64,000 nucleotides of DNA from NCBI GenBank assembly GCA_027449025.1, contig DAIDMK010000009.1:1-64000 (forward strand), written 5' to 3'. Positions 54,196-63,490 of the stretch are shown here, in pieces. Made by a program: the position numbers and the translations under genes. This DNA is from Lutibacter sp. (GTDB lineage: Bacteria; Bacteroidota; Bacteroidia; Flavobacteriales; Flavobacteriaceae). Below the pieces are notes generated by a model. It was not told the DNA's origin. It made no database searches and saw nothing but the letters and a program-made list of their open reading frames with translations. Position 1 is the stretch's first letter, and each line of letters starts with the position of its first letter.

Positions 54196-54262
54196 CAAAG
54201 TTGCGAAGCATAAAACACAAATGTGTTACACAACTTTAGGCAAAAGTTGCATAATTCACACT
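54196..54262 (-). promoter_or_regulatory. shared regulon promoter, copy 8
   Basis: Half-sites TGTGAATTATGCAAC and AGTTGTGTAAC are 21 bp apart, then 23 bp to CAACTTTG (plus 54196-54203). The cores start at 54226 and 54247. Confidence 0.82.
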
Positions 54263-54386
54263 TTTGTTGTTGAATCGTTGAATTGTTTAGTTGTGTTTTA
54301 AAAATCAAAATTCATAAGCCACAATTGGCTAATTAATTCATCGGCCAATTAGCTTAACCTTTCCAATAAAAGTTCTCCTGCTGGCG

Positions 54387-54460
54387 CGAGCGTCACGCTC
54401 GTGCTTTTGTTTAAATTTTAGTTGTCATAGTTGTTACGAACTGGAGCTCGCGATAGCGAG
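54387..54460. repeat. two short GC-rich hairpins
   Basis: CGAGCGTCACGCTCG (54387-54401) and CTCGCGATAGCGAG (54447-54460) stand out in AT-rich DNA between 54263 and 54601, a stretch otherwise without features. They look like REP-type elements of a different family from the CRISPR-linked one. Confidence 0.5.
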
Positions 54461-54601
54461 GAATCGTTTATTCTTTGAATTGTGTAATCGTTTAATCGTA
54501 AATCGTAAATCTAAAATCGTAAATCATAATAACTGCCAACATTTATAAATTGATGAAAGTTTGGATAGAAATTTAAAATCCAAAATTGCATTGACTTATA
54601 A

Positions 54602-55030
54602 TTATTTTCTATCCTGCATAATGGCGCCAAACCAATCGCAAATTTGTATGTTTTTTGTGGTTTTGCCGTTTTGGACTTTAAAAATAAGTAAAGAATGGTC
54701 TTTGCATTCAATAGTTAATCCGCAAGGAACTGCATGTGTATATCCGCCGTTTGTTATAGTTGATTTATCATCATCGCTTGAAACTTTCTGCACAGTGTAT
54801 GCAAAAGCAATATAATTTCCTGCAGGTATTTTTCTAAACTTGAAAGGTTTCTGATTTTCTTCGATATTTAAAGAATATATTTTACTGGTTTCTTTGTTTT
54901 TCAAATAAACATTCATTGCCGGAATGTATTCGGCAGGGTAACATACAGTTCCTTTAACGGTTCCGCTTGTGCTACTGCAACTTGTCAATAAAATTGCCGA
55001 TAAAAATAAAAGTATAAATAGATTTTTCAT
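54602..55030 (-). CDS. lipoprotein with carboxypeptidase-regulatory-like fold
   Basis: The 142-residue protein has a lipobox (LLTSC) and an Ig-like beta pattern (GTVKGTVCYPAEYIPAMNVYLKN, FRKIPAGNYIAFAY) resembling carboxypeptidase-regulatory or SpaA-like domains. Two C-terminal cysteines could form a disulfide. Function is unknown. No regulon promoter is visible upstream. Confidence 0.75.
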   Translation of the reverse strand: MKNLFILLFLSAILLTSCSSTSGTVKGTVCYPAEYIPAMNVYLKNKETSKIYSLNIEENQKPFKFRKIPAGNYIAFAYTVQKVSSDDDKSTITNGGYTHAVPCGLTIECKDHSLLIFKVQNGKTTKNIQICDWFGAIMQDRK

Positions 55031-55209
55031 AATTGTGGTTTTTATAGCAGATAAGTTATTGATTTATGTTGCAATTTACGCAATTATATGGTTCAAGTTT
55101 AGTAAACTGATGAGCAGTTCTGTTTTTAAAAGTGAATTAAAAGTATTTGGAAATTTGGGATAGAAGCAAAGAATCAATATTAAAAATATTAGCGGTCTTT
55201 ACTCGAAAT

Positions 55210-55677
55210 TTAATAAATAGTTTCCAAATCTATGGGGTCTGTTTTTATATCTTTATGAATGTCATCTTCTTTATTGTCAATATCTTCATCAATATTTTCT
55301 TTGGATTTCTTTGTGAAAACATTCAGCAATAATGATGAAAGTGAGCTTACAACTTCAGGATTTTTTACAATCAGATTTTCTACACCAATCATTAAAGCGC
55401 TGCCGAAAATCTTTTTAAACGGAACCCTAACAACTCTTTGAAATAATATTTTTGAGAGATAGCCAAAGCCCAATCCAACAGAAGTATTTATCAAGCTGTC
55501 CCTTATGGTTTGTGTTTCAACAGATTCTTTAAATAAGTTTTTAATTATGTTTATTGGCTTAACACTCTCATAAGTCAGGAAAGATATTTCTTTCAGTAAC
55601 TGTTCTTCTTCAGCCTTCCTAAACTCCAATAGTTTTATGGCGTCTTCAAGTTCCGATAAGGATTGTATTTTTTCCAT
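55210..55677 (-). CDS. hypothetical protein of the holin/YtxH stress cluster
   Basis: The 155-residue protein has an N-terminal charged helix (SLSELEDAIKLLEFRKAEEEQLLKE), a weakly hydrophobic centre (TSVGLGFGYLSKILF) and an acidic tail. I do not recognise a domain. It starts 3 bp after the stop of the holin-like gene, so both belong to one operon with the YtxH gene upstream. Confidence 0.72.
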   Translation of the reverse strand: MEKIQSLSELEDAIKLLEFRKAEEEQLLKEISFLTYESVKPINIIKNLFKESVETQTIRDSLINTSVGLGFGYLSKILFQRVVRVPFKKIFGSALMIGVENLIVKNPEVVSSLSSLLLNVFTKKSKENIDEDIDNKEDDIHKDIKTDPIDLETIY

Positions 55678-55680
55678 AAT

Positions 55681-56028
55681 CTATTGCTGTTTAAGTATTT
55701 GCTTAACAATTGAATCTCCAATTGGTTTTTTAATCCAGTTATGTAAAAAGAAATAAAAGATAATTCCTATCACAAGATAAAATGCTGCAACAATTAGGAA
55801 TCCGGTATATAAATTATTAAATAATTCATTTAGGTAAAAGGCAATTCCAATACTCAAAATAAGCATAAAGAAAAAAAACACCAACACAACAATAAGCCTT
55901 GAAATTAATGAAGGAACAATAATGGAGGTTGTTTTTAATAATTTGAACTTTATAAGTTCATAGTTAGTTTTGCTGTATTCTTCAATTTTCTCAAATAATA
56001 ATTCAATTAAACTTTTAGAAGTACTCAT
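55681..56028 (-). CDS. holin-X-like membrane protein (phage holin family/DUF1469-like)
   Basis: The 115-residue protein has an N-terminal amphipathic helix (STSKSLIELLFEKIEEYSKTNYELIKFK) and two membrane helices separated by a short loop (VVLVFFFFMLILSIGIAFYL; FLIVAAFYLVIGIIFYFFL). Proteins of this shape are annotated as Holin-X family, although they are chromosomal envelope proteins and not phage lysis genes. The ATG at 56028 is preferred; a start at 56070 would add a polar stretch. Confidence 0.75.
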   Translation of the reverse strand: MSTSKSLIELLFEKIEEYSKTNYELIKFKLLKTTSIIVPSLISRLIVVLVFFFFMLILSIGIAFYLNELFNNLYTGFLIVAAFYLVIGIIFYFFLHNWIKKPIGDSIVKQILKQQ

Positions 56029-56150
56029 TTTTTTGTTTTTTGAAATTTGAATTGAAAAATTATTTGACAATTAGGCGAAAAATTATTTAAAATTCCCGCT
56101 AATTGTCAAATTTTTATTCTTTTTCATTTATTGAGTTTGTGGCGTATGGA

Positions 56151-56471
56151 TTATGCCTCAACTTCCTCTCCATGTTTAGTTTTTTTTGCTATTTTTTCGG
56201 CTTCATGTTTTGCTTTTTCAGTCAACTCATCGGCTTTACGTTTTGCTTTTTCGGTCATGTTGATAGCTTTTTCTTTTAGATCTTCATATTTTTCGGTGAT
56301 GTTTTCTATAAAATCATCATATTTACCCTCTAAATCATCAGCAAATTTTTCTCCTTTTTTAGCGATTTTTTTGCGAGTGGTGGAACCTTTATCTGGTGCA
56401 AACAAAATTCCAAAAGTAGCTCCAACAGCCATTCCAGCCAATACGCCTAATAATATTTTTCCGGTTTTCAT
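56151..56471 (-). CDS. YtxH-domain protein
   Basis: The 106-residue protein has the same layout as the gene at 48355: KILLGVLAGMAVGATFGILFAPDKGSTTRKKI, then a long charged coiled region (EKYEDLKEKAINMTEKAKRKADELTEKAKHE). It is the likely first gene of the YtxH-holin-hypothetical unit. Unlike the other YtxH gene it has no direct-repeat promoter. Confidence 0.85.
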   Translation of the reverse strand: MKTGKILLGVLAGMAVGATFGILFAPDKGSTTRKKIAKKGEKFADDLEGKYDDFIENITEKYEDLKEKAINMTEKAKRKADELTEKAKHEAEKIAKKTKHGEEVEA

Positions 56472-56518
56472 AATGTTGTCTTTTAATAATTGAACAATAA
56501 GTTTTAATTTTATGATTA

Positions 56519-56549
56519 TAGACTTTATTTGTGGGGGAAATAAAGTCTA
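56519..56549 (-). terminator. hairpin after the hsp20 gene
   Basis: TAGACTTTATTT and AAATAAAGTCTA form a 12-bp stem with a G-rich loop 24 bp after the hsp20 stop. The U-run is weak. Confidence 0.6.
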
Positions 56550-56572
56550 AAATAAATTACAAGAATCTCCTT

Positions 56573-57013
56573 TTACAAAATTTCTATCTTTTTTGGTTTT
56601 TGTTTTTTAGCTTCCTCTTTTTTGGCAAGACTAAATTTTAAGATGCCGTTTTCATATTTGGCTTTTATTTTTTCATCAATTACCGTGTCAGGAAGTTGTA
56701 AAGATTTTTCGAAAGAATTGAAATTAAATTCTTTTCGAGTGTAGTTTTCTTCTTTTTCTTCTTTTCTTTCTTCTTTTTTTGCCTTAATATTTAAGCATCC
56801 CTCAGCGATATTAACTTCAAAATCTTTTTTATCGAATCCCGGAGCGGCAAGCTCAATTTCGAATTCGTCCTTTTTTTCTTTGATGTTTAAAGCTGGTTCG
56901 TTCATTTTTTTGAACCATAATTTATCATTCAATAAATTGCCAGGTTCAAAATCCAACAAATCTGATGTAAACAGATTTTCCCATGGTCTTTGTCTAAATT
57001 TTACGAGTGTCAT
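56573..57013 (-). CDS. Hsp20/alpha-crystallin small heat shock protein
   Basis: The 146-residue protein has an N-terminal arm and an alpha-crystallin domain (about 38-130: PALNIKEKKDEFEIELAAPGFDKKDFEVNI, SFEKSLQLPDTVIDEKIKAKYENGILKFSL). A C-terminal KIEIL fits the IxI oligomerisation motif. It holds unfolding proteins in an ATP-independent way. It lies upstream of the YtxH unit on the same strand but is probably transcribed alone. Confidence 0.92.
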   Translation of the reverse strand: MTLVKFRQRPWENLFTSDLLDFEPGNLLNDKLWFKKMNEPALNIKEKKDEFEIELAAPGFDKKDFEVNIAEGCLNIKAKKEERKEEKEENYTRKEFNFNSFEKSLQLPDTVIDEKIKAKYENGILKFSLAKKEEAKKQKPKKIEIL

Positions 57014-57299
57014 GACATTTATTATTTAAGTTAAACATAATTTCTAATTCAAATTTACCATCAAATAGGTTCTTATAAAATGATTTCCCTCAATTCACAA
57101 ATAAATAGCAATCTCTAATAAAAACAGGTAAAATACTGTAACATAGATTTTTAGATAAATATATTAGATTTTGTGGTGATTGTTTACCTTAAAAAATAAT
57201 GATAAAAATCAATTCTTCTGTTTAAAAGAGATAAAATATTTTAAGTAACTCTTAAGAATGGGTTATCAATGGTTTAACTTTATAGATTAATTTTGTGTT

Positions 57300-57968
57300 A
57301 TGAGAATTTTAATAGTAGAAGACGAACCTGGAATTTCCAATTTCTTGAAACAAGGCTTGCAAGAAGAATCTTTTTCTGTTGATATTGCAGAGAACGGCAA
57401 CAAAGGTCTTCAAATGGCACTTTCTGGAGATTATGATTTGTTGCTGTTGGATTGGATGATCCCAGGCATTAGCGGAATTGAAGTTTGTCGCTACTTCAGA
57501 AAAGAATTTAAAGAAACTCCCATAATTTTTTTGACGGCCAAAGACACGGTTGATGAAACTATTTTCGGATTGCAGGCAGGTGCCAACGATTATATTAAAA
57601 AACCCTTTCATTTTGAAGAACTTTTGGAACGAATCAAAGTTCAATTAAGACCAAAATCTGGCGAACATTCTGTTTTTATTTTAGGGAATATTACTTTAAA
57701 TACCGCCAATCATCAGGTTTTAAAAAATGGAGAAGAAATTAGTTTGACACAAAAAGAGTTTTCGCTTTTGGAATTTTTGATGCGAAATAAAGGAACTGTT
57801 TGTCGTAGAACCCGAATTATTGAAAGTGTTTGGGACATCCATTTTGAATATAATACGGGTGTTATTGATGTGTACATCAATGCATTAAGAAAAAAGCTAA
57901 GGTTGCGGGATGATGAACATTATATTCAAACCGTGAGGGGAATTGGTTATATGGCAAAAGAACTTTAA
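57300..57968 (+). CDS. OmpR-family response regulator
   Basis: The 222-residue protein has a receiver domain (RILIVEDEPGISNFLKQGL, phosphorylation Asp in DLLLLDWMIPG) and a winged-helix output domain (GEEISLTQKEFSLLEFLMRNKG, TGVIDVYINALRKKL, TVRGIGYMAK). It resembles CusR/QseB-type regulators. The cognate kinase starts 23 bp downstream. Targets are unknown. Confidence 0.93.
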   Translation: MRILIVEDEPGISNFLKQGLQEESFSVDIAENGNKGLQMALSGDYDLLLLDWMIPGISGIEVCRYFRKEFKETPIIFLTAKDTVDETIFGLQAGANDYIKKPFHFEELLERIKVQLRPKSGEHSVFILGNITLNTANHQVLKNGEEISLTQKEFSLLEFLMRNKGTVCRRTRIIESVWDIHFEYNTGVIDVYINALRKKLRLRDDEHYIQTVRGIGYMAKEL

Positions 57969-57991
57969 CAAGAGTCACATAAATTAAATAG

Positions 57992-59380
57992 ATGATTTTA
58001 AGTTTCAGAAATAGAATTGCACTGCATTATATGATTGCCACAGCCCTCATTGTTGCTGTTATTTTTAGTGTGGTCTTTTTTGTAGTTCAGGAAACGGTTT
58101 ATCAAAATTTGGATAGTGGTCTTACTTATGAAGCCGAAAAGCACACAGGTGAAATTAAAATTGTTGGTGACAGCATTTATTTTATAAACAAGGAAGAATG
58201 GGCTGAAATAGAGCATCGTGAAATTCAGGTAAATCCAGTTTTTATTCAAATTTTTGATAAAAGTGGAAATTTGATGGACAAATCTCCCAACCTTAAAAGC
58301 AATCAGCTCTCATTTAGTGAACAAGAATATTTTGGTGGACGTTTCAATAAAAAATTGGACAATCGTCCTATTCGTCAAATTCAAATTCCCATTGAGCAAA
58401 ACGGAAAAATAATAGGCTATGTGGTTGCTGCAATGTCTTTGGAATCATCAAACATGGTGTTTTTGAAATTAAGGAAGGTGCTTTTTGTTTCCTATTTGAT
58501 ACTTTTAGTGGGTTTGTATTATGTTTCAAGATTTTTGGCTGGAAGAAGTATTATTCCAATTAAAAATATTATTGAAACAACCAACAGAATAACAAAAAAC
58601 AATTTGAATGAAAGGGTAGAATTACCGGCTCATAAAGATGAGTTATTCCACTTGTCTGCCAGCATCAATGAATTGTTGCAACGTATAGAAAATGCTATTG
58701 AAAAAGAGCGCCAATTCACTTCAGACGCTTCGCATGAATTGCGAACCCCACTGTCATCCTTGCGAGGAACTTTGGAGGTTTTAATAAGAAAACCGAGAGA
58801 ACAATTGGAGTACCAAGAAAAAATAATATACAGTCTGTCTGAAATAGATAGGATGACCACGATTATTGAGCAATTGTTGCTGCTGGCAAGATTGGATTCA
58901 AATGCTAACTCAAATAATCTAGTGTCAAAAACAACAATTTACCAACCATTGCCAATCCTTATTGATGAAATTTTATCGCGTTATAGAAATGAAATTTCCG
59001 CCAAGAATTTAACCTTGGATTTGGATATGGAAACAACAAATGAATCTTTGGTACAACAATATTATGCCAATCTAATTTTGGACAATATGATTGGTAATGC
59101 CATAAAATATGCGAAGGAAAATTCCAGCCTACAGATTCTTGTTTCTGATACTGAAAGCGGGATTGAATGCAAAATTACAGATGAAGGCATTGGAATTAAA
59201 AAAGAAGATATTGAGAAACTTTTCAATCCGTTTTTTAGGTCGGATGCCCTAAATCATAAAGAAATTTTTGGAAATGGACTCGGACTTTCAATTGCCAAAA
59301 AAGCTGCTGATGCCATCAATGCAAAACTATTTGTAGAAAGTGAATTGGGTGTTGGTACCAAAATTACAATCGTTTTTTAA
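57992..59380 (+). CDS. HAMP-type sensor histidine kinase
   Basis: The 462-residue kinase has two membrane segments (about 12-32 and 158-178) flanking a periplasmic sensor of about 125 residues, a HAMP region, and HisKA with TSDASHELRTPLSSLRGT. The HATPase domain has DNMIGNAIKYAKE and GNGLGLSIAKK. It pairs with the regulator just upstream. The periplasmic domain gives no clear ligand. Confidence 0.92.
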   Translation: MILSFRNRIALHYMIATALIVAVIFSVVFFVVQETVYQNLDSGLTYEAEKHTGEIKIVGDSIYFINKEEWAEIEHREIQVNPVFIQIFDKSGNLMDKSPNLKSNQLSFSEQEYFGGRFNKKLDNRPIRQIQIPIEQNGKIIGYVVAAMSLESSNMVFLKLRKVLFVSYLILLVGLYYVSRFLAGRSIIPIKNIIETTNRITKNNLNERVELPAHKDELFHLSASINELLQRIENAIEKERQFTSDASHELRTPLSSLRGTLEVLIRKPREQLEYQEKIIYSLSEIDRMTTIIEQLLLLARLDSNANSNNLVSKTTIYQPLPILIDEILSRYRNEISAKNLTLDLDMETTNESLVQQYYANLILDNMIGNAIKYAKENSSLQILVSDTESGIECKITDEGIGIKKEDIEKLFNPFFRSDALNHKEIFGNGLGLSIAKKAADAINAKLFVESELGVGTKITIVF

Positions 59381-59589
59381 GCGGATTTTAAGAAAGTGGA
59401 AAGAATTCTCTTAGTTTAGGAATTTATTTTTGCTTAATATTTTAAATAAATCTTTTAAAAAATATGGGAAAGAATTACTCTTTATTCTATAGTATTTATA
59501 AAATTTTTTATAATGAAGTTTGCTGCGAATCCGATCTTAGCTTATAAATTTCTATTTTTGATTTCAATAACTTAATTTCAGAATAAGCC

Positions 59590-60684
59590 ATGAAACTTGA
59601 AAAAGCCATACAAACAGAAATTGATACCGCCTTTCTTTATCACGAAATGGTGAAACTTTCCGTAGATGAAGAACTGAAATTTTTTTACGGAGAAATGGCA
59701 GCCATTGAAAACAGGCATGTCGAAAATTTCTTCGCAAAAATTATTGCTAATAATCCGAAATATAAACTTAAAGGGCCATCACTTAGGGCAAGAATTATCG
59801 CCAATTTGGGTAATCGTTTTGGCACGAATATTATTTTAAGCATACTTACCAATACCGAAAAAAGTTTGAGTTTGGCTGCTTTACAAAAGAAACAAAAAAA
59901 TAATGAGCCAATTATAGGAAGTGAAGCAAGGCATTTTAATATCCTTAAATCTATGGAATCCTTTACGGGTGGTGGAATAGGCAAAATTGAGGGTAGGCAT
60001 AGAACTGTTGGTGGTAATGCCTTAAGAGCTGCGGTTTTAGGCGCTAATGATGGTTTGGTTTCAAACTTAAGTTTGGTTATGGGTGTTGCTGGGGTGACCA
60101 TGGAAGGCAATGGCGTTTTAATTGCCGGACTTGCAGGTTTGCTTGCTGGCGCTATTTCTATGGCATTGGGAGAATGGATTTCTGTAAGAAGTTCTCAAGA
60201 GTTGTATGAACGCCAAATAGAACTTGAATTTGAGGAAATAGAAAACAATCCTGAAGAAGAAAAACAAGAGCTGATTCTTTTGTATCGTGCCAAAGGTTTT
60301 AGTGAACAAGAAGCTACAAATGCTGTTACCCAAATTTGGGATGATCCAGAAAAGGCAAAGCAGGTGCTCATTACAGAAGAGTTGGGTATTAATCCCGAGG
60401 AATTGGGTGGTTCAGCATGGGAAGCCGCTTTTGCCTCATTTTTTCTATTTATAATAGGCGCCATCATTCCTGTTTTTCCTTTCTTTTTTGCAAAAGGTTT
60501 CAGTGCCATTGTGTTTAGTGCCATTGCAAGTACCATTGGTTTGTTTGGTATTGGAGCAGCCATAACCTTGATTACGGGAAAATCATTTGTAAAATCGGGA
60601 CTGCGACAAGTGTTGTTTGGTTTGGCGGCAGCAGCCATTACATTTGGCATAGGACATTTAATTGGTGTTTCAATTGCTGGCTAA
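59590..60684 (+). CDS. MbfA-like protein: ferritin-like domain fused to VIT1/CCC1 transporter
   Basis: The 364-residue protein has an N-terminal ferritin-like di-iron domain (about 1-125) with Glu10, Glu40-x-x-His43, Glu90 and Glu112-x-x-His115. A VIT1/CCC1 domain follows, with AAVLGANDGLVSNLSLVMGVAG and AISMALGEWISVRSSQE, and five membrane helices. MbfA-type proteins export iron and protect against iron and peroxide stress. Manganese or iron specificity cannot be read from sequence. Confidence 0.87.
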   Translation: MKLEKAIQTEIDTAFLYHEMVKLSVDEELKFFYGEMAAIENRHVENFFAKIIANNPKYKLKGPSLRARIIANLGNRFGTNIILSILTNTEKSLSLAALQKKQKNNEPIIGSEARHFNILKSMESFTGGGIGKIEGRHRTVGGNALRAAVLGANDGLVSNLSLVMGVAGVTMEGNGVLIAGLAGLLAGAISMALGEWISVRSSQELYERQIELEFEEIENNPEEEKQELILLYRAKGFSEQEATNAVTQIWDDPEKAKQVLITEELGINPEELGGSAWEAAFASFFLFIIGAIIPVFPFFFAKGFSAIVFSAIASTIGLFGIGAAITLITGKSFVKSGLRQVLFGLAAAAITFGIGHLIGVSIAG

Positions 60685-60863
60685 GGTTCCCTTGCCCCCG
60701 AATGGGCCAGCTGGAGCATTAGGCTTTGAAAAGTTAAAAGCTCAAAGCTCAAATTTAATGAATCAAATTGCCCTATAGAGAAGCCTGTTCCGCTTTTTCA
60801 GCGGGAGGGATAGGGGTGTGTAAAAAACATCTAACATCTAACAATTATAAAAAAAGTATTTTT
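60685..60863. other. intergenic stretch with palindromic GC-rich segment
   Basis: Contains CCGCTTTTTCAGCGG at about 60789-60803, followed by GGGAGGGATAGGGGTG, a GC-rich patch of a type also seen at 36160-36210. No gene. Confidence 0.5.
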
Positions 60864-61352
60864 ATGAACGAAGCTCATTTTCATTTAGTGGTCAATCATT
60901 TGCCGATTGTGGGATTATTGATTGGATTTTTGGTATTGGTCACAGGTTTTTTATTGAAAAAACCAGAAGTAAAAGTTACAGCACTTGGTATTTTTGTTTT
61001 TAGTGCTTTGGCTTCAATTGCAGCTTTTTATTCAGGGGAAGGTGCTGAAGAAATTGTGGAAAGAGTTTCTGGGATAAGTGAGACCTTAATCAATAAGCAT
61101 GAGGAATCTGCTGAAATATTTTTTATCTTTATTTTAATTTTAGGTGCAATTTCACTTATTACCATGTTTTTGGAAATCAAAAAATTGAAATTTTCCAAAT
61201 TCGGATTTGCTTTGGTGATTATACTTTCATTGGTTGCTGGCGTCTTGGCCATAAATGTTGGTACAACTGGCGGCGAAATTCGGCACACAGAAATAAAAAA
61301 TGGTGCTAATTTGATTCAAATCCATTCGGATGACAAACATCATGATGATTAG
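60864..61352 (+). CDS. DUF2231-like four-helix membrane protein
   Basis: The 162-residue protein starts NEAHFHLVVNHLPIVGLLIGF and has four membrane helices. Conserved histidines lie in HFHLVVNHLP, NKHEESAE and GGEIRHTEI, and the C-terminus is His/Asp-rich (HSDDKHHDD). Related DUF2231 proteins are suspected haem- or metal-binding. The ATG at 60864 is chosen; an upstream frame start at 60768 would translate intergenic repeat DNA. Confidence 0.75.
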   Translation: MNEAHFHLVVNHLPIVGLLIGFLVLVTGFLLKKPEVKVTALGIFVFSALASIAAFYSGEGAEEIVERVSGISETLINKHEESAEIFFIFILILGAISLITMFLEIKKLKFSKFGFALVIILSLVAGVLAINVGTTGGEIRHTEIKNGANLIQIHSDDKHHDD

Positions 61353-61866
61353 CGAAGTGTTTTATTTTGTTAAATCGCAATTTTAATTTCACTTTAAGTT
61401 TATCTGATTAACCTATAACCTGCGATAAATGCAACAGTTTATAGCTGTTAAGTTGGTTGAAGCTTCTAATTAATTCAAACTGCACTAGCGATTACTTCAC
61501 CCTTTATTAATTTTGAATTGGAGTTCAGTGAACCTTGTTTGTAGTGGCATACTTTTTTGAAGAGAAACGGAAAAAAAGATATAACAGAAAGCGCGGCGCG
61601 ATAGGGAACGCCCAATTTTTTATGCTGCTTTTAAAAATTGTATCCTTAGATTTTTGCATTTTTAACAAAACTTTCTCAATTATTTTTGATGGATCGCCTA
61701 CAATTGTAATCGATTCAAGAATAGTGATTTAACACAGTGGTTTTTTTATGTTTTAATTTATAACCAAGTGATAAACAAGGATTTAGACTAGTGTTTTCTA
61801 GAGTTTTTACAAATTATTTTTAATTGTTATATTTGGATATTATTAATCAAGTAAAAAATTAAGATT
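61353..61866. other. 514-bp gap before lemA
   Basis: One 65-codon frame (61535-61732) lacks homologue-like features and is not accepted as a gene. TATATTTG at 61828-61835 is the probable -7 element for lemA. Confidence 0.45.
61828..61835 (+). promoter_or_regulatory. candidate -7 element for lemA
   Basis: An exact TAnnTTTG match 31 bp before the start codon. No clear TTG occurs at the -33 position. Confidence 0.4.
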
Positions 61867-62427
61867 ATGGGAATATTTATTGTTTTAGGAATTATTGCAG
61901 TGTTGGCCATTTGGCTGGTGGCTATTTACAATGGTTTGGTTGGATTTAGAAACAATCGGGAAAATGCTTTTGCCGATATTGACGTGCAATTAAAACAACG
62001 TCACGATTTAATTCCGCAACTTTTGGGAGCGGTGAAAGGGTATATGGAACACGAAAGAGGTACGTTGGAAGCCATTACCAATGCAAGATCCAGAGCAATG
62101 AATGCTGGAACCATCAACGAAAAAATTGCTGCTGAACAAGATTTGGGCGCTGCATTGAAAGGATTGAACATTCAGGTTGAAGCGTATCCAGATTTAAAAG
62201 CAAGTCAGAATTTCATGCAATTGCAAACTGAAATTTCGGACATAGAAAATAAATTGGCAGCCGTAAGACGGTATTTTAATGCTGCAACCAAAGAACTTAA
62301 TATAGCGGTTCAAAAATTTCCAAATAACATTTTTGCAGGAATGTTTGGTTTTAAAACCGAACCAATGTTCGACTTGGGCGTTGCGGGAAGAGAACAAATG
62401 GACGTTGCCCCAGAGATTAAGTTTTAA
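61867..62427 (+). CDS. lemA: LemA family protein
   Basis: The 186-residue protein has an N-terminal membrane helix (IFIVLGIIAVLAIWLVAIYN) and the LemA helical domain: AFADIDVQLKQRHDLIPQLL, NIQVEAYPDLKASQNFMQLQTEI and RRYFNAATKELN. LemA proteins are membrane-anchored and often paired with an M48 protease, as here, with only 3 bp between genes. The role is probably membrane quality control. Confidence 0.93.
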   Translation: MGIFIVLGIIAVLAIWLVAIYNGLVGFRNNRENAFADIDVQLKQRHDLIPQLLGAVKGYMEHERGTLEAITNARSRAMNAGTINEKIAAEQDLGAALKGLNIQVEAYPDLKASQNFMQLQTEISDIENKLAAVRRYFNAATKELNIAVQKFPNNIFAGMFGFKTEPMFDLGVAGREQMDVAPEIKF

Positions 62428-62430
62428 GCA

Positions 62431-63381
62431 GTGGCATTTGTTGGAATTCAAACTCAAATAAAAAGAAACAACAGAAAATCTGTGCTTCTATTAATTGCAT
62501 TTCCTTTATTGGTTTTGGCAGCGGTATATGCTGTGGTGTATTTTACCACACGCGATGCCTACGGAAATCCGAGTCCAGAACTGGCAACCGACATGTTTAT
62601 ACAGGCAGTACCGTTTGTGACCACTATTGTTTTGGTATGGTTTCTTATCGCCTATTTTGCCCACGGAAAAATGATTGCCTTAGCAACTGGCTCAAAACCG
62701 CTGGAGCGTAAAGAAAATATGCGGGTTTACAACTTGGTGGAAAATCTTTGTATGAGCGTGGGCATGAAAATGCCTGCCGTAAATATTATTGAAAGTGATG
62801 CTTTAAATGCTTTTGCAAGCGGTTTGCAAGAAAAAAACTACACGGTAACTCTTACACGAGGCATTATTGATAAACTTGACGACAATGAGCTGGAAGGTGT
62901 AATTGCACACGAGTTGACGCATATTCGTAACAAAGATGTGCGGTTATTGGTGGTTACCATTGTTTTTGTGGGTATTTTTTCTTTTGTGGTTCAAATTGCG
63001 TTTCGCAGTTTTTTATACGGCGGAATGGGCAGAAGAAGAGACAATAAAGATTCAGGAAAATTAATGATTGTGGTTTTAGTGGTTTCTTTAATAGCCTACT
63101 TAATTTCGATGTTGTTTAAGTTTTCATTGAGTCGATCTAGAGAATATATGGCCGATAGTGGTGCCGCTGAAATGACCCGAAAACCTTGGGCGCTGGCTTC
63201 TGCTTTGAAAAAAATCTCAGGAAATCATCATATTGCAGATGTGAAAACGGAAGAAGTACAGCAAATGTTTATTGAAAACACACCACAAGATACTTCAGCA
63301 AATTTATTTGGTGGTTTAAATGGCTTATTTTCAACACATCCGCCCATTGAAAAACGCATTCAGTTTCTGGAGCAGTTTTAG
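62431..63381 (+). CDS. M48 family metalloprotease (HtpX-like)
   Basis: The 316-residue protein has N-terminal membrane segments, the zinc motif HELTH in EGVIAHELTHIRNKDVR, and the downstream Glu in SREYMADSGAAEM. The C-terminal STHPPIEKRIQFLEQ is typical of HtpX. A GTG start at 62431, 3 bp after lemA, fits translational coupling. It degrades damaged membrane proteins. Confidence 0.92.
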   Translation: MAFVGIQTQIKRNNRKSVLLLIAFPLLVLAAVYAVVYFTTRDAYGNPSPELATDMFIQAVPFVTTIVLVWFLIAYFAHGKMIALATGSKPLERKENMRVYNLVENLCMSVGMKMPAVNIIESDALNAFASGLQEKNYTVTLTRGIIDKLDDNELEGVIAHELTHIRNKDVRLLVVTIVFVGIFSFVVQIAFRSFLYGGMGRRRDNKDSGKLMIVVLVVSLIAYLISMLFKFSLSRSREYMADSGAAEMTRKPWALASALKKISGNHHIADVKTEEVQQMFIENTPQDTSANLFGGLNGLFSTHPPIEKRIQFLEQF

Positions 63382-63490
63382 GCTAACAGTTTTTTTAATT
63401 TTTATTTTAAAAAAGCATTATAATTAGAATTTTTTATTAAATTTGACCTGTTGAGTTTCATAGCCTCAACATCTTTTTCATAGCAATTTT

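Noticed and set aside
55681-56028. Holin-like gene as a sign of a prophage
   Set aside because: No other phage genes nearby; this family is common in flavobacterial stress clusters.
61535-61732. A 65-codon frame in the gap before lemA
   Set aside because: Low complexity, no recognisable start context or homologue-like motif.
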